Assembly (NCBI GenBank): GCA_020852965.1
Contig: JADYZV010000094.1
Coordinates: 1 to 64,000, forward strand
Source of the DNA: Pirellulaceae bacterium
Lineage (GTDB): Bacteria > Planctomycetota > Planctomycetia > Pirellulales > Pirellulaceae
Direction of reading: 5' to 3'
Length of the DNA: 64,000 nucleotides
Part shown: positions 17,927-27,134 of the stretch, in pieces
Layout of the letters: every line of letters starts with the position of its first letter
Numbering within the stretch: position 1 is the first letter of the stretch
Notes under the pieces: generated by a model
Seen by the model: the letters and a program-made list of their open reading frames with translations, nothing else
The model's database searches: none
What the model was told of the DNA's origin: nothing
Made by a program: the position numbers and the translations under genes

Positions 17927-20169
17927 TTACGCAGATCCTCCAGTACCGCTGCGCTGCCAGGTTGACTAGCCAGATTGTACCTTTCGAGCGCGTCGACGGC
18001 GTGGTCGTAGAGCTCTTCCGATCCATCGGCGTAGCGGATATATCGGTAGCGTTCGTTTCGCAGGGCGACGTTCCCTTTGTCAAAGGTGGTTAGCACATAC
18101 CTGTCGGTATCTAGTTTGGGGTCGCGCAGTAGTGGCACCAGCGATTGGCCATCGAGCTCTTCGGGACCTGGCACGTTGCAGAAGTCCAACAGAGTGGGAT
18201 AGAGATCGAGCAAACTGACCACGCGCTCGCAGCGTGAGCCGGCCGACGCGAACTGGCTAGCTTGCGACTTGGGAGGAATGATCATCAGCGGGACGCGGGT
18301 AGATCGCTCCCAACCCGTCCACTTGCCCCAATGCTGTTTCTCGCCTAGGTGCCAACCGTGGTCGGTCCACAGCACAATGAGCGTATTGTCGCCCAAGGAA
18401 CCTGAATCGAGCGCCGCGATCAGACGCCCGAGCTCATGGTCGACGTAGTAGGTGCATGCCAAGTAGGCTTGGACGGCATTTCGCCACTGGTCATGCTTGA
18501 CGACCGTCGCGTGGCTACCAGCGGTTACCGCCTCCAAGGCCCATTGCTTGCCGGCCGAGCTCAGGTCATCCAAGTCATCCTGGGTATAGGGAGGTAATTG
18601 AATTGCGTCGAGCGGAAAGGGCTCGAAGTAGCGACTCGGGGCCCACAATGGAATGTGCGGTCGATAGTATCCGACGCCCAGGAAAAACGGCTTACCCTCA
18701 AACCCCTGCTGCAGTTGCTCGATGGCCCAATCAGTGATTTTTGTATCCCCCATCTCGGTGTCGGCCACATCGAGTGGTCCCCAGTCGAACGACTCGCCAT
18801 CCGGCTTCCCTGGGGCGCGATCCGAGGGCATGCGATTCAGTGGCAACACGATCGGATCAGCTCCTTCGCGTTCGACGACATGCCGTGGGTTCTCGCTTCC
18901 TTTGCTCGGCAACTCTTCCTTGGTGTAGCGCACCGTCTTACCATTCAGCGGACTCCATCGCTGCTCAGTACTAAACGATTGCTCGAATAGCATTCTATTA
19001 TCCGGACCACCGCCATGCAGCATTTTTCCGGTCGCCAAGGTTGAATAGCCCGCCTTCTGGAAAGCGCGCGGGATGGCAAGTATGTCGGGATGCTGTTTCA
19101 GCAACTGAGCACTGTCGTTGGACCATACGCCGGTATAATGTGGGGTGCGTCCGCTAAAAACCGCCGCTCGCGACGGATTGCAAGCCGGGGATGAGCAATG
19201 AGCATTGGTGAATAACACACCACGACTGGCCAACGCATCCATGTTGGGTGTTAACGCCTGGGGATGCCCCTGCAAGCAGCCGATCCAGTCATTCAAGTCG
19301 TCGATTGCAATGAACAACACATTGGGTCGTTCCTGAGACTTTCGCGTAAACTCCAACACCGACACAACGGGCCGATGATCGGAAGCCAACGCCTCATCGA
19401 GCACTCGCGACTCGACCTCGCGGATGTTGAACTCCACGTTTGTCGAAGCTTGACCGTGCAGAATGTAGTCGATCTTCCTTTGTGGCTTTCCAACGGGAAT
19501 CGTGGGCTGATCCTGCCCCGTTGGGAGCGTCCACTGCTGCCGGAGTGACTCGATGGTACTGCTATCGGGAACTGCGTTCAAGTCACCTACCAAGCAGAGG
19601 GGCTGTTCCGAAGCGTCGACTAGTTCGTTGATGAATTTTGCTGAAGCCAATCGCTGAGCGGGATCGTGACGATGGTCAAGATGCGTCGCCAGAAACTTCA
19701 GCTCGATTCCTTGCGGCAGTTCCACATTGACTTCCAACAGACCGCGTTGCTCACCGCCCCCTACGTTAGGTAGTACGTGATTCTTGCTCGATTTGATCGG
19801 GTAGCGAGAGAGCACGGCATTGCCATATTTGCCTCCCTGCAAATCGATGTTGGCACCGAAGACAACGTGCATCCCCAGTTGTTTGGCAAGCTCTTGAGGC
19901 TGATCGACTCGTTCGCTGCGCGCGACGCGTTGATCGACTTCCTGGAGCGAGACCAAGTCGGCTTGGGACTTGCGAATCACCTCTGCGATACGGTCGAGAT
20001 CCAAACGACCGTCGACCCCTTCGGCATGATGAATATTGTAGGAAAGGACGGTGACTCGCAGTGGGGCTTCAGCCGAAGAGGACTCGGACGATTGCGCGAG
20101 CACTTGTGATGGAATGTAGCTCGAAATGAACGAAAGGATCGTCAGCCCGATCGACATTGCTAGTTTCAT
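17887..20169 (-). CDS. fusion of exonuclease/phosphatase domain and sulfatase
   Basis: A 760-residue secreted two-domain protein; signal peptide about 1-25, ribosome site AAAGGAT before the ATG. Residues 38-273 are an endonuclease/exonuclease/phosphatase domain with its catalytic set: VLSYNIHH, SLQEVD (Glu77), ATHLDHRHD, VGDLNAVP (Asp196, Asn198) and SDHRPVV (Asp264, His265). Residues 281-750 are a sulfatase with FIAIDDLNDW and formylglycine Cys330 in CNPSR, plus [18 protein letters not shown]. Each half is complete, so both may be active, for instance on sulfated and phosphorylated substrates. The last dozen residues (YPCSGLSIRASD) come from the family C element, so the native C-terminus has been replaced or extended. 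A family D-like copy lies just upstream of the start. Confidence 0.9.
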   Translation of the reverse strand: MKLAMSIGLTILSFISSYIPSQVLAQSSESSSAEAPLRVTVLSYNIHHAEGVDGRLDLDRIAEVIRKSQADLVSLQEVDQRVARSERVDQPQELAKQLGMHVVFGANIDLQGGKYGNAVLSRYPIKSSKNHVLPNVGGGEQRGLLEVNVELPQGIELKFLATHLDHRHDPAQRLASAKFINELVDASEQPLCLVGDLNAVPDSSTIESLRQQWTLPTGQDQPTIPVGKPQRKIDYILHGQASTNVEFNIREVESRVLDEALASDHRPVVSVLEFTRKSQERPNVLFIAIDDLNDWIGCLQGHPQALTPNMDALASRGVLFTNAHCSSPACNPSRAAVFSGRTPHYTGVWSNDSAQLLKQHPDILAIPRAFQKAGYSTLATGKMLHGGGPDNRMLFEQSFSTEQRWSPLNGKTVRYTKEELPSKGSENPRHVVEREGADPIVLPLNRMPSDRAPGKPDGESFDWGPLDVADTEMGDTKITDWAIEQLQQGFEGKPFFLGVGYYRPHIPLWAPSRYFEPFPLDAIQLPPYTQDDLDDLSSAGKQWALEAVTAGSHATVVKHDQWRNAVQAYLACTYYVDHELGRLIAALDSGSLGDNTLIVLWTDHGWHLGEKQHWGKWTGWERSTRVPLMIIPPKSQASQFASAGSRCERVVSLLDLYPTLLDFCNVPGPEELDGQSLVPLLRDPKLDTDRYVLTTFDKGNVALRNERYRYIRYADGSEELYDHAVDALERYNLASQPGSAAVLEDLRNYPCSGLSIRASD

Positions 20170-20183
20170 AGGTGCTATCCTTT

Positions 20184-20215
20184 GGAGTGCTGGGACTTGT
20201 CACAGCTTTGGTCTT
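20184..20215. repeat. family D element, degenerate copy in a gene leader
   Basis: GGAGTGCTGGGACTTGTCAC and the following AGCTTTGGTCTT match the family D consensus at 26630-26662 except that the central hairpin is decayed. It ends 14 bases upstream of the start codon at 20169, nearly the same place as the copy in front of the gene at 26622. Confidence 0.6.
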
Positions 20216-20395
20216 GAGACAGGTAGACACCAACTGCAACGTTTCGCAATGTTCGTGCTGGGAGTAGGTTGGTCCTGAACACTTGTTTTAAACGTGAGGT
20301 TCCGGGCGCACAGAGGTGTCGTGTAGTATACCACCTAACGGCTCTAACCGCTCGCGATAGATACGTTTGCTTGTGATTCTGGCTATGGGGGAGGC

Positions 20396-20423
20396 CAAAG
20401 CGGGGATCAATCCCCGCACTCCA
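20396..20423. repeat. family D element after carB
   Basis: CAAAGCGGGGATCAATCCCC and onwards: a perfect 8-base stem (GCGGGGAT/ATCCCCGC) with a 2-base loop, in the opposite orientation to the copies at 26.6-26.9 kb. It sits 6 bases after the carB stop on the minus strand and could act as a transcript end. Confidence 0.75.
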
Positions 20424-20429
20424 AGGAGA

Positions 20430-23400
20430 TCAGGGAAAGCGATCTTGCAAGGCTTCGACCGTCAGCTCTTCGGTGCGTAGCGCCTGCATGGCCTTAATCG
20501 CGGCCGACGCGGCGGCCATGGTCGTGATACAAGGGACTCCATTTTGCACCGCTGCAGCGCGGATGCGACCTTCATCGGTCCTCGCCCCCTTGCCGCTGGG
20601 AGTGTTGACAATCAGTGAGACTTCACCGTTTTTGAGATAGTCGATCAAATTGGGCGACCCCTCCGCAATCTTCTTGACGCTCGTCACCGGTATGCCTGCC
20701 GCTTCGATAATGCGAGCTGTCCCCTGAGTGGCTAGCAAGGTAAAACCGAGCTCATGAAGCTGCGTGACCAACTCGGGAATCCCCTCCTTGTGTCGCGAGT
20801 TGATACTCACGAATACATTGCCACTGGTCGGCAGTACCACCCCGGCAGCCAATTGACTCTTGGCAAACGCAATGGCAAAACTTTCACTGATTCCCATCAC
20901 TTCGCCCGTACTGCGCATCTCAGGTCCGAGCACGATGTCCACACCAACGAACTTGCGAAATGGAAAGACACTCTCTTTGACGGACACACGCTTGGGAACG
21001 GGCTCGGAGGTAATGCCCAGTTCGCGCAGCGTCATGCCCGCCATCACTTTGGCAGCCAACTTGGCGACGGGAACGCCGGTCGCTTTGGCCACAAAGGGGA
21101 CGGTGCGGCTGGCGCGCGGATTGACTTCCAAGATATACACGACCATTTTGCCATCTTCGGCCTTGACGGCGAACTGGACATTCATCAGTCCGATCACTTG
21201 CAGACGCTTGGCCATGGCCCACGTCGCTTCGCGAATCTCCTGCAGCACTTCGTCCGATAGTGTGAAAGGGGGAATCACACAGGCCGAATCGCCGGAGTGA
21301 ACACCTGCCTCTTCGATGTGTTCCATGATCCCCATGACCACTACGTCTTGGCCGTCGCTGAGCGCATCGACGTCGACTTCGATCGCGTCCTCCAAGAATC
21401 GATCGATGAGCACCGGTTGACCTTCAGCCACAATGAAAGCTTCCGCTACATAGCGTTCGAACTGCACATGGTCGTAGCAGATCTCCATGGCGCGGCCACC
21501 GAGTACAAAACTCGGGCGAACCAACGATGGGAAGCCGACATTCTTGGCTTCGGTCCGCGCCTGCGCCATCGTGCGCGCAATGGCATTGGCCGGTTGCTTC
21601 AAACCGAGCGAATTAAGTAGTTTTTGGAACTTCTCGCGATCCTCGGCCGCTTCGATGGTATCGACCGTGGTGCCGATGATCGGCACGCCAGCCGTAGCCA
21701 GTACTCGAGCCAAATTGAGCGGAGTCTGTCCGCCAAATTGCACGATCACACCGTCGGGTTGCATGCGATCACAGATATTCAGCACATCCTCGATCGTCAG
21801 CGGTTCGAAAAACAAGATATCGCTGGTGTCGTAGTCGGTACTGACCGTTTCGGGATTGCTATTGACCATGATCGATTCGATCCCCATCTCGCGCAGGGCG
21901 AAGCTGGCATGGCAACAACAGTAGTCGAATTCGATCCCTTGGCCGATGCGATTGGGACCGCCGCCGAGGATCATAATGCGTTTCACGCCAGGCTTTTTTA
22001 CTGGCGTTTCGTCTTCTTGTTCGTAGGTGCTGTAGTAGTACGGAGTGTAGGCCTCGAACTCCGCCGCACAGGTGTCGACGGCTTTGAAAGTCGACACAAT
22101 CCCGCGCGACTTGCGCCATGCGCGGACTTCGAGCTCGTCACTACCGAGCAGCTTAGCCAACTGGCGATCGGAGTAACCACACTGTTTGGCCAAACGCAAT
22201 TCGTCATCGGGGAGCTTCTCCAACGAACCGAAGGCGGCCAAGCGATTCTCCATCTCAACCAATTCGGCCAAGTGATCCAAAAACCAAGGATCGATGTTGG
22301 TGATCTCATGGATTTCTGCCACGCTCATGCCCGACTTGAGCGCATATCGCAAATGCCAAACTCGATCGGGATTAGGACGGGACAGCTTGCTGCGGATCTC
22401 GTCCTCGTCAGGCGCGAAATCAGTCCCCCACAGATCTTTGTTGTCGCAACCAAAACCGAAAGCTCCCACTTCCAATCCACGCAGCGCCTTTTGGAACGAC
22501 TCCTTGAACGTGCGGCCGATAGCCATGGTTTCGCCGACGCTCTTCATCTGCGTCATCAATGTCGTATCGGCTTCAGGGAATTTCTCGAAAGCAAAGCGTG
22601 GAATCTTGGTAACCACGTAGTCGATCGTTGGTTCGAAACAAGCCTTGGTCTTCTTGGTGATATCGTTGGGCAGCTCCCACAGTCGATAGCCCACCGCCAG
22701 CTTGGCCGCAATCTTGGCAATGGGGAAACCAGTCGCTTTGCTCGCCAGTGCGCTAGAGCGACTGACGCGCGGGTTCATCTCGATAACGATCATGCGGCCC
22801 GTGTCAGGATGAATAGCGAACTGGATATTGGAGCCACCCGTCTCGACACCAATTTCGCGCATGACTGCCAACGAGGCATCGCGCATCCGCTGATATTCTT
22901 TGTCGGTCATCGTTTGCGCAGGAGCAACGGTGATCGAATCCCCCGTATGCACCCCCATCGGATCGAAATTCTCGATTGAGCAGATGATCACGACATTGTC
23001 ATCCATGTCGCGCATCACCTCCATCTCGTATTCCTTCCAGCCGATAATCGATTCTTCGAGCAGCACTTCCGTTACGGGCGATTGCACCAATCCGTTACGC
23101 ACCAAGGCGTCGAAATCATCTCGATTGTAGGCGATGGCCGAACCGCTGCCCCCCATCGTGAAGCTCGGTCGTACCACGCAGGGGAGGCCTACGTCGCCGA
23201 GCACACGCCGCGCCTCCTCGATAGTCGAAACGACCTCGCCACGGCAAACTTCGAGGCCGATTTTCTCCATCGCCTCTTTGAATTGGTCGCGCTCCTCGGC
23301 CTTGGCAATCACCGAGGGAATCGCACCGATCATTTCCACCGAGAAGGTTTTCAACACACCGTGTTTGTCCAAATCCATCGCCACGTTGAGAGCCGTCTGT

Positions 23401-23675
23401 CCCCCCAACGTCGGCAACAGCGCATCGGGACGCTCCTTTTCGATGATCTTGGCCACCACCTCCCAAGTCAGCGGCTCGATATACGTCCGCTCGGCCGTAT
23501 TGGGGTCGGTCATGATCGTGGCCGGGTTGCTGTTGACCAATACGACTTCATATCCCTCCTCGCGGAGGGCTTTGCAGGCCTGAGTTCCTGAGTAATCGAA
23601 CTCGCACGCTTGCCCAATAACGATGGGGCCCGAGCCGATGATCATGATCTTCTTTAAGTCGTTTCGCCGTGGCAC
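20430..23675 (-). CDS. carB: carbamoyl-phosphate synthase large subunit
   Basis: 1081 residues, the normal length. It makes carbamoyl phosphate from bicarbonate, ammonia and two ATP for arginine and pyrimidine synthesis; the small subunit (carA) is not in the window. Both ATP-grasp halves are complete: first half with [20 protein letters not shown] and the loop [16 protein letters not shown], second half with [20 protein letters not shown] and [16 protein letters not shown]. The methylglyoxal-synthase-like allosteric domain follows at about 940-1081. The start is a GTG at 23675 with GGAGAA upstream. It stands alone, 117 bases from the SUI1-like gene; a family D palindrome follows the stop. 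Confidence 0.98.
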   Translation of the reverse strand: MPRRNDLKKIMIIGSGPIVIGQACEFDYSGTQACKALREEGYEVVLVNSNPATIMTDPNTAERTYIEPLTWEVVAKIIEKERPDALLPTLGGQTALNVAMDLDKHGVLKTFSVEMIGAIPSVIAKAEERDQFKEAMEKIGLEVCRGEVVSTIEEARRVLGDVGLPCVVRPSFTMGGSGSAIAYNRDDFDALVRNGLVQSPVTEVLLEESIIGWKEYEMEVMRDMDDNVVIICSIENFDPMGVHTGDSITVAPAQTMTDKEYQRMRDASLAVMREIGVETGGSNIQFAIHPDTGRMIVIEMNPRVSRSSALASKATGFPIAKIAAKLAVGYRLWELPNDITKKTKACFEPTIDYVVTKIPRFAFEKFPEADTTLMTQMKSVGETMAIGRTFKESFQKALRGLEVGAFGFGCDNKDLWGTDFAPDEDEIRSKLSRPNPDRVWHLRYALKSGMSVAEIHEITNIDPWFLDHLAELVEMENRLAAFGSLEKLPDDELRLAKQCGYSDRQLAKLLGSDELEVRAWRKSRGIVSTFKAVDTCAAEFEAYTPYYYSTYEQEDETPVKKPGVKRIMILGGGPNRIGQGIEFDYCCCHASFALREMGIESIMVNSNPETVSTDYDTSDILFFEPLTIEDVLNICDRMQPDGVIVQFGGQTPLNLARVLATAGVPIIGTTVDTIEAAEDREKFQKLLNSLGLKQPANAIARTMAQARTEAKNVGFPSLVRPSFVLGGRAMEICYDHVQFERYVAEAFIVAEGQPVLIDRFLEDAIEVDVDALSDGQDVVVMGIMEHIEEAGVHSGDSACVIPPFTLSDEVLQEIREATWAMAKRLQVIGLMNVQFAVKAEDGKMVVYILEVNPRASRTVPFVAKATGVPVAKLAAKVMAGMTLRELGITSEPVPKRVSVKESVFPFRKFVGVDIVLGPEMRSTGEVMGISESFAIAFAKSQLAAGVVLPTSGNVFVSINSRHKEGIPELVTQLHELGFTLLATQGTARIIEAAGIPVTSVKKIAEGSPNLIDYLKNGEVSLIVNTPSGKGARTDEGRIRAAAVQNGVPCITTMAAASAAIKAMQALRTEELTVEALQDRFP

Positions 23676-23792
23676 AGCGTGGGGTTCTCCGCAGATGTCT
23701 CCGAATCCTGTCGCGGTCCAGATAGTTTTGGCCGCCCAAAATAAAATCGCTCAAGACTACCATGCAAAACCCAACATTGCCAAGGGGGCCGA

Positions 23793-24137
23793 TCAGTTTA
23801 GTCGGTAGCCCTCGGCGCGCAACCATTGGCTGGCGCGCTGGCGATGATCCCCCTGCAGTTCAATCTGGCTCCCTTCGAGCGCTCCACCGGCACCACAATC
23901 CTGCTTAAGAGTTTTCAACAGCAACTTGCGCTGCTCGAGCGCTCCCGTCAGTCCTGAGATGACGGTCACCACCTTGCCTCGCTGCCGCTTTTCTACGCTT
24001 ACACTTAGGCGTTGGGCTGCGGGTGCCACTTCGGACTGGCGGATCGACTCTGCTGGGCAAGTACACTGTTGGACATCCTTGCAGCAGCGGTCACATGTCA
24101 CCGGGCGCTCGAGCGGCGTTCCATCAAAAAGTCCCAT
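23793..24137 (-). CDS. SUI1/YciH-type translation factor
   Basis: 114 residues. The C-terminal 75 residues form the eIF1/SUI1 fold (SVEKRQRGKVVTVISGL, then LLKTLKQDCGAGGALEG, then IELQGDHRQRASQWLRAEGY). The N-terminal part holds a Cys cluster (CDRCCKDVQQCTC) that could bind zinc, as in some bacterial YciH-like proteins. It probably monitors initiation complexes on the ribosome. It is the last gene of a tight minus-strand group, starting 5 bases after the PLP enzyme gene. Family call is secure; the role in bacteria is not fully settled. Confidence 0.9.
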   Translation of the reverse strand: MGLFDGTPLERPVTCDRCCKDVQQCTCPAESIRQSEVAPAAQRLSVSVEKRQRGKVVTVISGLTGALEQRKLLLKTLKQDCGAGGALEGSQIELQGDHRQRASQWLRAEGYRLN

Positions 24138-24142
24138 TTCGT

Positions 24143-25273
24143 TTACACCAGCCGATCGCGCGCCGTCACGCGCCAGCGATCGACGACTCGACCATCTTCG
24201 ACAACGATCATGTGGCTGTGTAGAGCCACCGTAGGACAGATATGCGCCGGTACAACGTACAACACGTCGCCCACAGTCAAATTGTCCACCGCAGGGCTCT
24301 CGACGACCAAATGCTCTTCGCTGTGCTGAATCTCTTTGGCGTCGGGAAGATTCAAGAAGTGGCAGCGCCGACCAGCGGGCGGGTCTGAGGCAACCGCTTT
24401 ATAACCCAAATCGACGGTAACTCGCCCAGGGAAAGGTTTCGAGATAACGCGTGTCATCAACACGGCCGCTGGTCGGAAACCGGCCATGTCGCGGTAGTTA
24501 TTCGAGTAGTTGAAATCCGTCAGCACGCACGTCCCTGGAGAACACTCGACTTCCACACTGGTCTTCGACTTAGCCAGTTCGGCAAAGATTGGAAACGTTG
24601 GAGTTCCACCGCAGACGAGCTTCGGCACTGTCACTCCGCCGGCAGCCAGCCGCTCGACCATTGCCAGCACCGGTGCAAACAGGCTATCGACGGCAGCTCG
24701 CCGCTCCTGCACATCCGACTGATGGTTCTGACCGTCATAAACGTGCAAGCCACCTGCCGCGAGTACGGATGAACGGCTGAGTTGACGATAGAGCTCGTCG
24801 GCTGCATCTCCCAGCAAGATGCCAGTGCGATGCATGCCCGTGTCGACATCCACCAATACACTCAATTGCTCTGTGTGCTGTTCGAATTCAACTTCGAGCT
24901 GCTTAAGCGAAGTGGCGTTGTCGACAACGGTTGAGAAACGAGTGGCGGGGAATTGATCGACCAGTTCTCCCAAGCGAGTTACCGCCGGCCCCACTTGCGG
25001 GTAGGCGATCAGCACATCGGGCGCGCGGCACTCGGCGAGCATTCGCGCTTCGGAGAGTGTCGCGCACTTGTGCTTGGTTATTCCAGCCGCGAGTTCCATA
25101 TGCACAATCTGCGGCGTCTTGTGCGTCTTGACATGCGGGCGCAGGCGCTGCGCTGAACCAGCAATTCGTATCGTCTCAGCCAGATTCTTGCGCACCAGGT
25201 GCGGATAGACAAGTAAACAAGGGGTGATTAACGACGACGGGTCTGCCAGTTGATATTCGTCCATGGTGAACAT
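24143..25273 (-). CDS. D-threonine aldolase / D-serine dehydratase-like PLP enzyme
   Basis: About 376 residues. The N-terminal alanine-racemase-like barrel carries the PLP lysine in LRPHVKTHKTPQ (Lys49). The C-terminal domain has the metal site of the D-serine dehydratase-like family, PAHICPTVALHSH, with His and Cys two residues apart as expected for zinc. It cleaves or deaminates a D-3-hydroxy-amino acid; which one cannot be told. The start at 25273 gives the usual length and lies 5 bases after the stop of the PQQ gene; a longer frame runs into that gene and is unlikely. Cotranscribed with its neighbours on both sides. Confidence 0.88.
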   Translation of the reverse strand: MFTMDEYQLADPSSLITPCLLVYPHLVRKNLAETIRIAGSAQRLRPHVKTHKTPQIVHMELAAGITKHKCATLSEARMLAECRAPDVLIAYPQVGPAVTRLGELVDQFPATRFSTVVDNATSLKQLEVEFEQHTEQLSVLVDVDTGMHRTGILLGDAADELYRQLSRSSVLAAGGLHVYDGQNHQSDVQERRAAVDSLFAPVLAMVERLAAGGVTVPKLVCGGTPTFPIFAELAKSKTSVEVECSPGTCVLTDFNYSNNYRDMAGFRPAAVLMTRVISKPFPGRVTVDLGYKAVASDPPAGRRCHFLNLPDAKEIQHSEEHLVVESPAVDNLTVGDVLYVVPAHICPTVALHSHMIVVEDGRVVDRWRVTARDRLV

Positions 25274-25278
25274 TGATG

Positions 25279-26622
25279 TTACTCCGCTGCTAAACTGACA
25301 CAAACTAACTCTTGGTCGTTGCGCACATAGATGCAACGATTAGCTAAGGCTGGATGGCTCCACACCACCGAGCGCCCCATCGCTTCCCCAGTTGGTTCTA
25401 ACACGTGCATGCGCCCCAACTCTTCGAAACCTTCCGCAGAGAATCTAGCGAAAACAAGATCGCCCGTTTCCGTAAACAGAATGAATTTATTTTCGTGTTT
25501 GATGGCAAAGGCTGTTCCTTGCGATGCGCGGCGGTCGCCCCCCGTCGTCAGCTCAAACGTCTCCCACAGCCGCTCGCCATCGTCTGCATTGACCGCGATG
25601 AAAGCCCCCGAACCGCAATCGGCCCCATAGAGCTTGTCGCCGTCAAACAACGCGGTCGCATTGCAACTATAGACGCCCAGTTTCGGTCTGCCGGTCCACA
25701 ACGCCTCCCCAGGCGTTCCATCCGGTTTCAATTCGAGCATGACGGCGGTCTCGCCAATGCCGCTAGCATACAAGCGATTGCCACTGACTTGCGGCGCAGC
25801 GACGGCCATGGCGTAGCGCGCTTGCAAGGGATAGGTCCAGATCAGTTTTCCAGTTTGCGGATCGAGTGAATTGAGTGAATCGGCGTGCCAAATCAGCAAT
25901 TGCTCACGCCCGCCGAGCGAATAGATGATTGGTGGGCAATAGCCGATCTCCGAAGCCGACAGGGCGTGCCAACGCACTTCGCCGGTCATCTTATCGAGTG
26001 CGACGGCTACACTGTTCGGGCCACCCGCCAAACAGTAGAGCAGTTCGCCATGCACCAGCGGATGAGCTGCGTGGCCCCAGATCGGTGTCTCGGCCTTGAA
26101 CTCTTTTGCCAGTTGTTTTTCCCAAACTAGCTCGCCCGTCGCAACGCGCAAACAGGTCAAATCTCCTTCGGCCCCCAGCACGTAAACTCGGTCGTCGTCC
26201 ACGGTGGGAGTCGCCCGCGGTCCATTGGGATAAGAAATATTGTAGGCGCGCGGACGTTCGAACTTCCACAACTCTTGGCCAGTGTCCGCAACGAAGCAGA
26301 GGACGCGCTCGATACCAGTTAACTTGTCACGAACGCTAGGATTGTTGGTAGTCTTGCCACTTTCGATGACGTAGTCGCTCAAAAACACCCGACCATTAGC
26401 GACGGCTGGTCCCGCATAGCCACTCGCCACCGGCGCTCGCCACTTAATCGGCAGCCCTTGTGTAGGTATGCGATCGACGATTCCCTCTTCGCGATAGACA
26501 TCATCGCGCTGCGGCCCCATCCACTGCGGCCAATCGTCGGCGCTGGTGACGCTAACCAACATCAACCCCCACACGGTAGTCACCAGGGCGAGTAGTCTTT
26601 TACACATAATTCGAACTTTCAT
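25279..26622 (-). CDS. secreted PQQ-type beta-propeller protein
   Basis: About 447 residues from the ATG at 26622 (signal peptide to about residue 28, ending SVTSADDWPQW). The DWPQWMGPQRDDVY opening and repeated blades such as LCFVADTGQELWKF, CLRVATGELVWEKQL, LDPQTGKLIWTYPL and VNADDGERLWETFEL mark an outer-membrane-assembly-like or quinoprotein-like propeller. These domains are very common in planctomycetes, mostly without PQQ-enzyme residues; an enzymatic role is not shown. It is the first gene of the operon with the PLP enzyme and the SUI1-like factor. A family D hairpin covers the usual ribosome-site region of its leader, and no clear Shine-Dalgarno is left. Confidence 0.88.
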   Translation of the reverse strand: MKVRIMCKRLLALVTTVWGLMLVSVTSADDWPQWMGPQRDDVYREEGIVDRIPTQGLPIKWRAPVASGYAGPAVANGRVFLSDYVIESGKTTNNPSVRDKLTGIERVLCFVADTGQELWKFERPRAYNISYPNGPRATPTVDDDRVYVLGAEGDLTCLRVATGELVWEKQLAKEFKAETPIWGHAAHPLVHGELLYCLAGGPNSVAVALDKMTGEVRWHALSASEIGYCPPIIYSLGGREQLLIWHADSLNSLDPQTGKLIWTYPLQARYAMAVAAPQVSGNRLYASGIGETAVMLELKPDGTPGEALWTGRPKLGVYSCNATALFDGDKLYGADCGSGAFIAVNADDGERLWETFELTTGGDRRASQGTAFAIKHENKFILFTETGDLVFARFSAEGFEELGRMHVLEPTGEAMGRSVVWSHPALANRCIYVRNDQELVCVSLAAE

Positions 26623-26629
26623 ATTTTTT

Positions 26630-26662
26630 GGAGTGCGGGGATTTATCCCCGCTTTGGTCTTC
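26630..26662. repeat. family D hairpin in the leader of the PQQ gene
   Basis: GGAGTGCGGGGATTTATCCC and onwards; a perfect 8-base stem (26635-26642 with 26645-26652) followed by CTTTGGTCTT. It ends 7 bases from the start codon at 26622 on the minus strand, so the hairpin would form in the mRNA leader. Confidence 0.8.
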
Positions 26663-26822
26663 CCCACAGTCAACACCAACGCGGACGGTCGTCGATAAAC
26701 AAGAGCGGAATCAGCATAGTCTTCACTGATAAACAATCCAAATGCAGGGCCCAGTCGCTTCAAACTCGAAGCACTCTACCAGCACTTCAGCTTGCTTCTA
26801 GCCGCAGTGAGGGCCAAAATAT

Positions 26823-26854
26823 GGAGTGCGGGGATTTATCCCCGCTTTGGTCTT
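26823..26854. repeat. family D element, second copy
   Basis: Identical over about 32 bases to the copy at 26630-26662 and in the same orientation, with the same GCGGGGAT/ATCCCCGC stem. The two copies are 193 bases apart. Confidence 0.85.
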
Positions 26855-26943
26855 CTGCTATTGTAGTGTTTCCATCAATAGTCGTTAATCGCTCCGTAGA
26901 TCAGTTACCCATTTGGGCTGACTTTTTTTGTCATGGGTTCTTA

Positions 26944-27012
26944 TCATTCTGCCGGCCATCATTCTCATTCTGCCTTGAGTCGACTTGGAGAGCTGGCAGA
27001 ACGATGGCCTGC
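26944..27012. repeat. family E element
   Basis: CATTCTGCCGGCCATCATTC, then CATTCTGCC, then a purine-rich part (GACTTGGAGAGCTGGCAG) and ACGATGGC. The same order of blocks recurs at 46615-46690, with substitutions; a shorter match is at 62290-62320. Confidence 0.7.
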
Positions 27013-27134
27013 GGGGTAATCTGGCCTTTCCTGTCGGAGCGTTTCGAGTAGTGTTTCTTGAGCTACAGTAAAATCATGCAACTGATCGTGATACAATCAA
27101 GCCATACGCTTTAGTCGTCTAACTCGAAAGGCAA

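Larger units (their letters stand above)
26663..27134. other. repeat-rich divergent region, no gene seen
   Basis: About 470 bases between divergent genes. It holds a second family D copy (26823-26854) and a family E element (26944-27012). The remainder shows no protein-like frame. Promoters for the PQQ operon and the PDZ gene must lie here. Confidence 0.55.

Noticed and set aside
21624-22979. Long open frame (about 450 codons) on the plus strand
   Set aside because: It lies wholly antisense to carB, whose protein matches its family from end to end; the open frame results from codon bias on the other strand.
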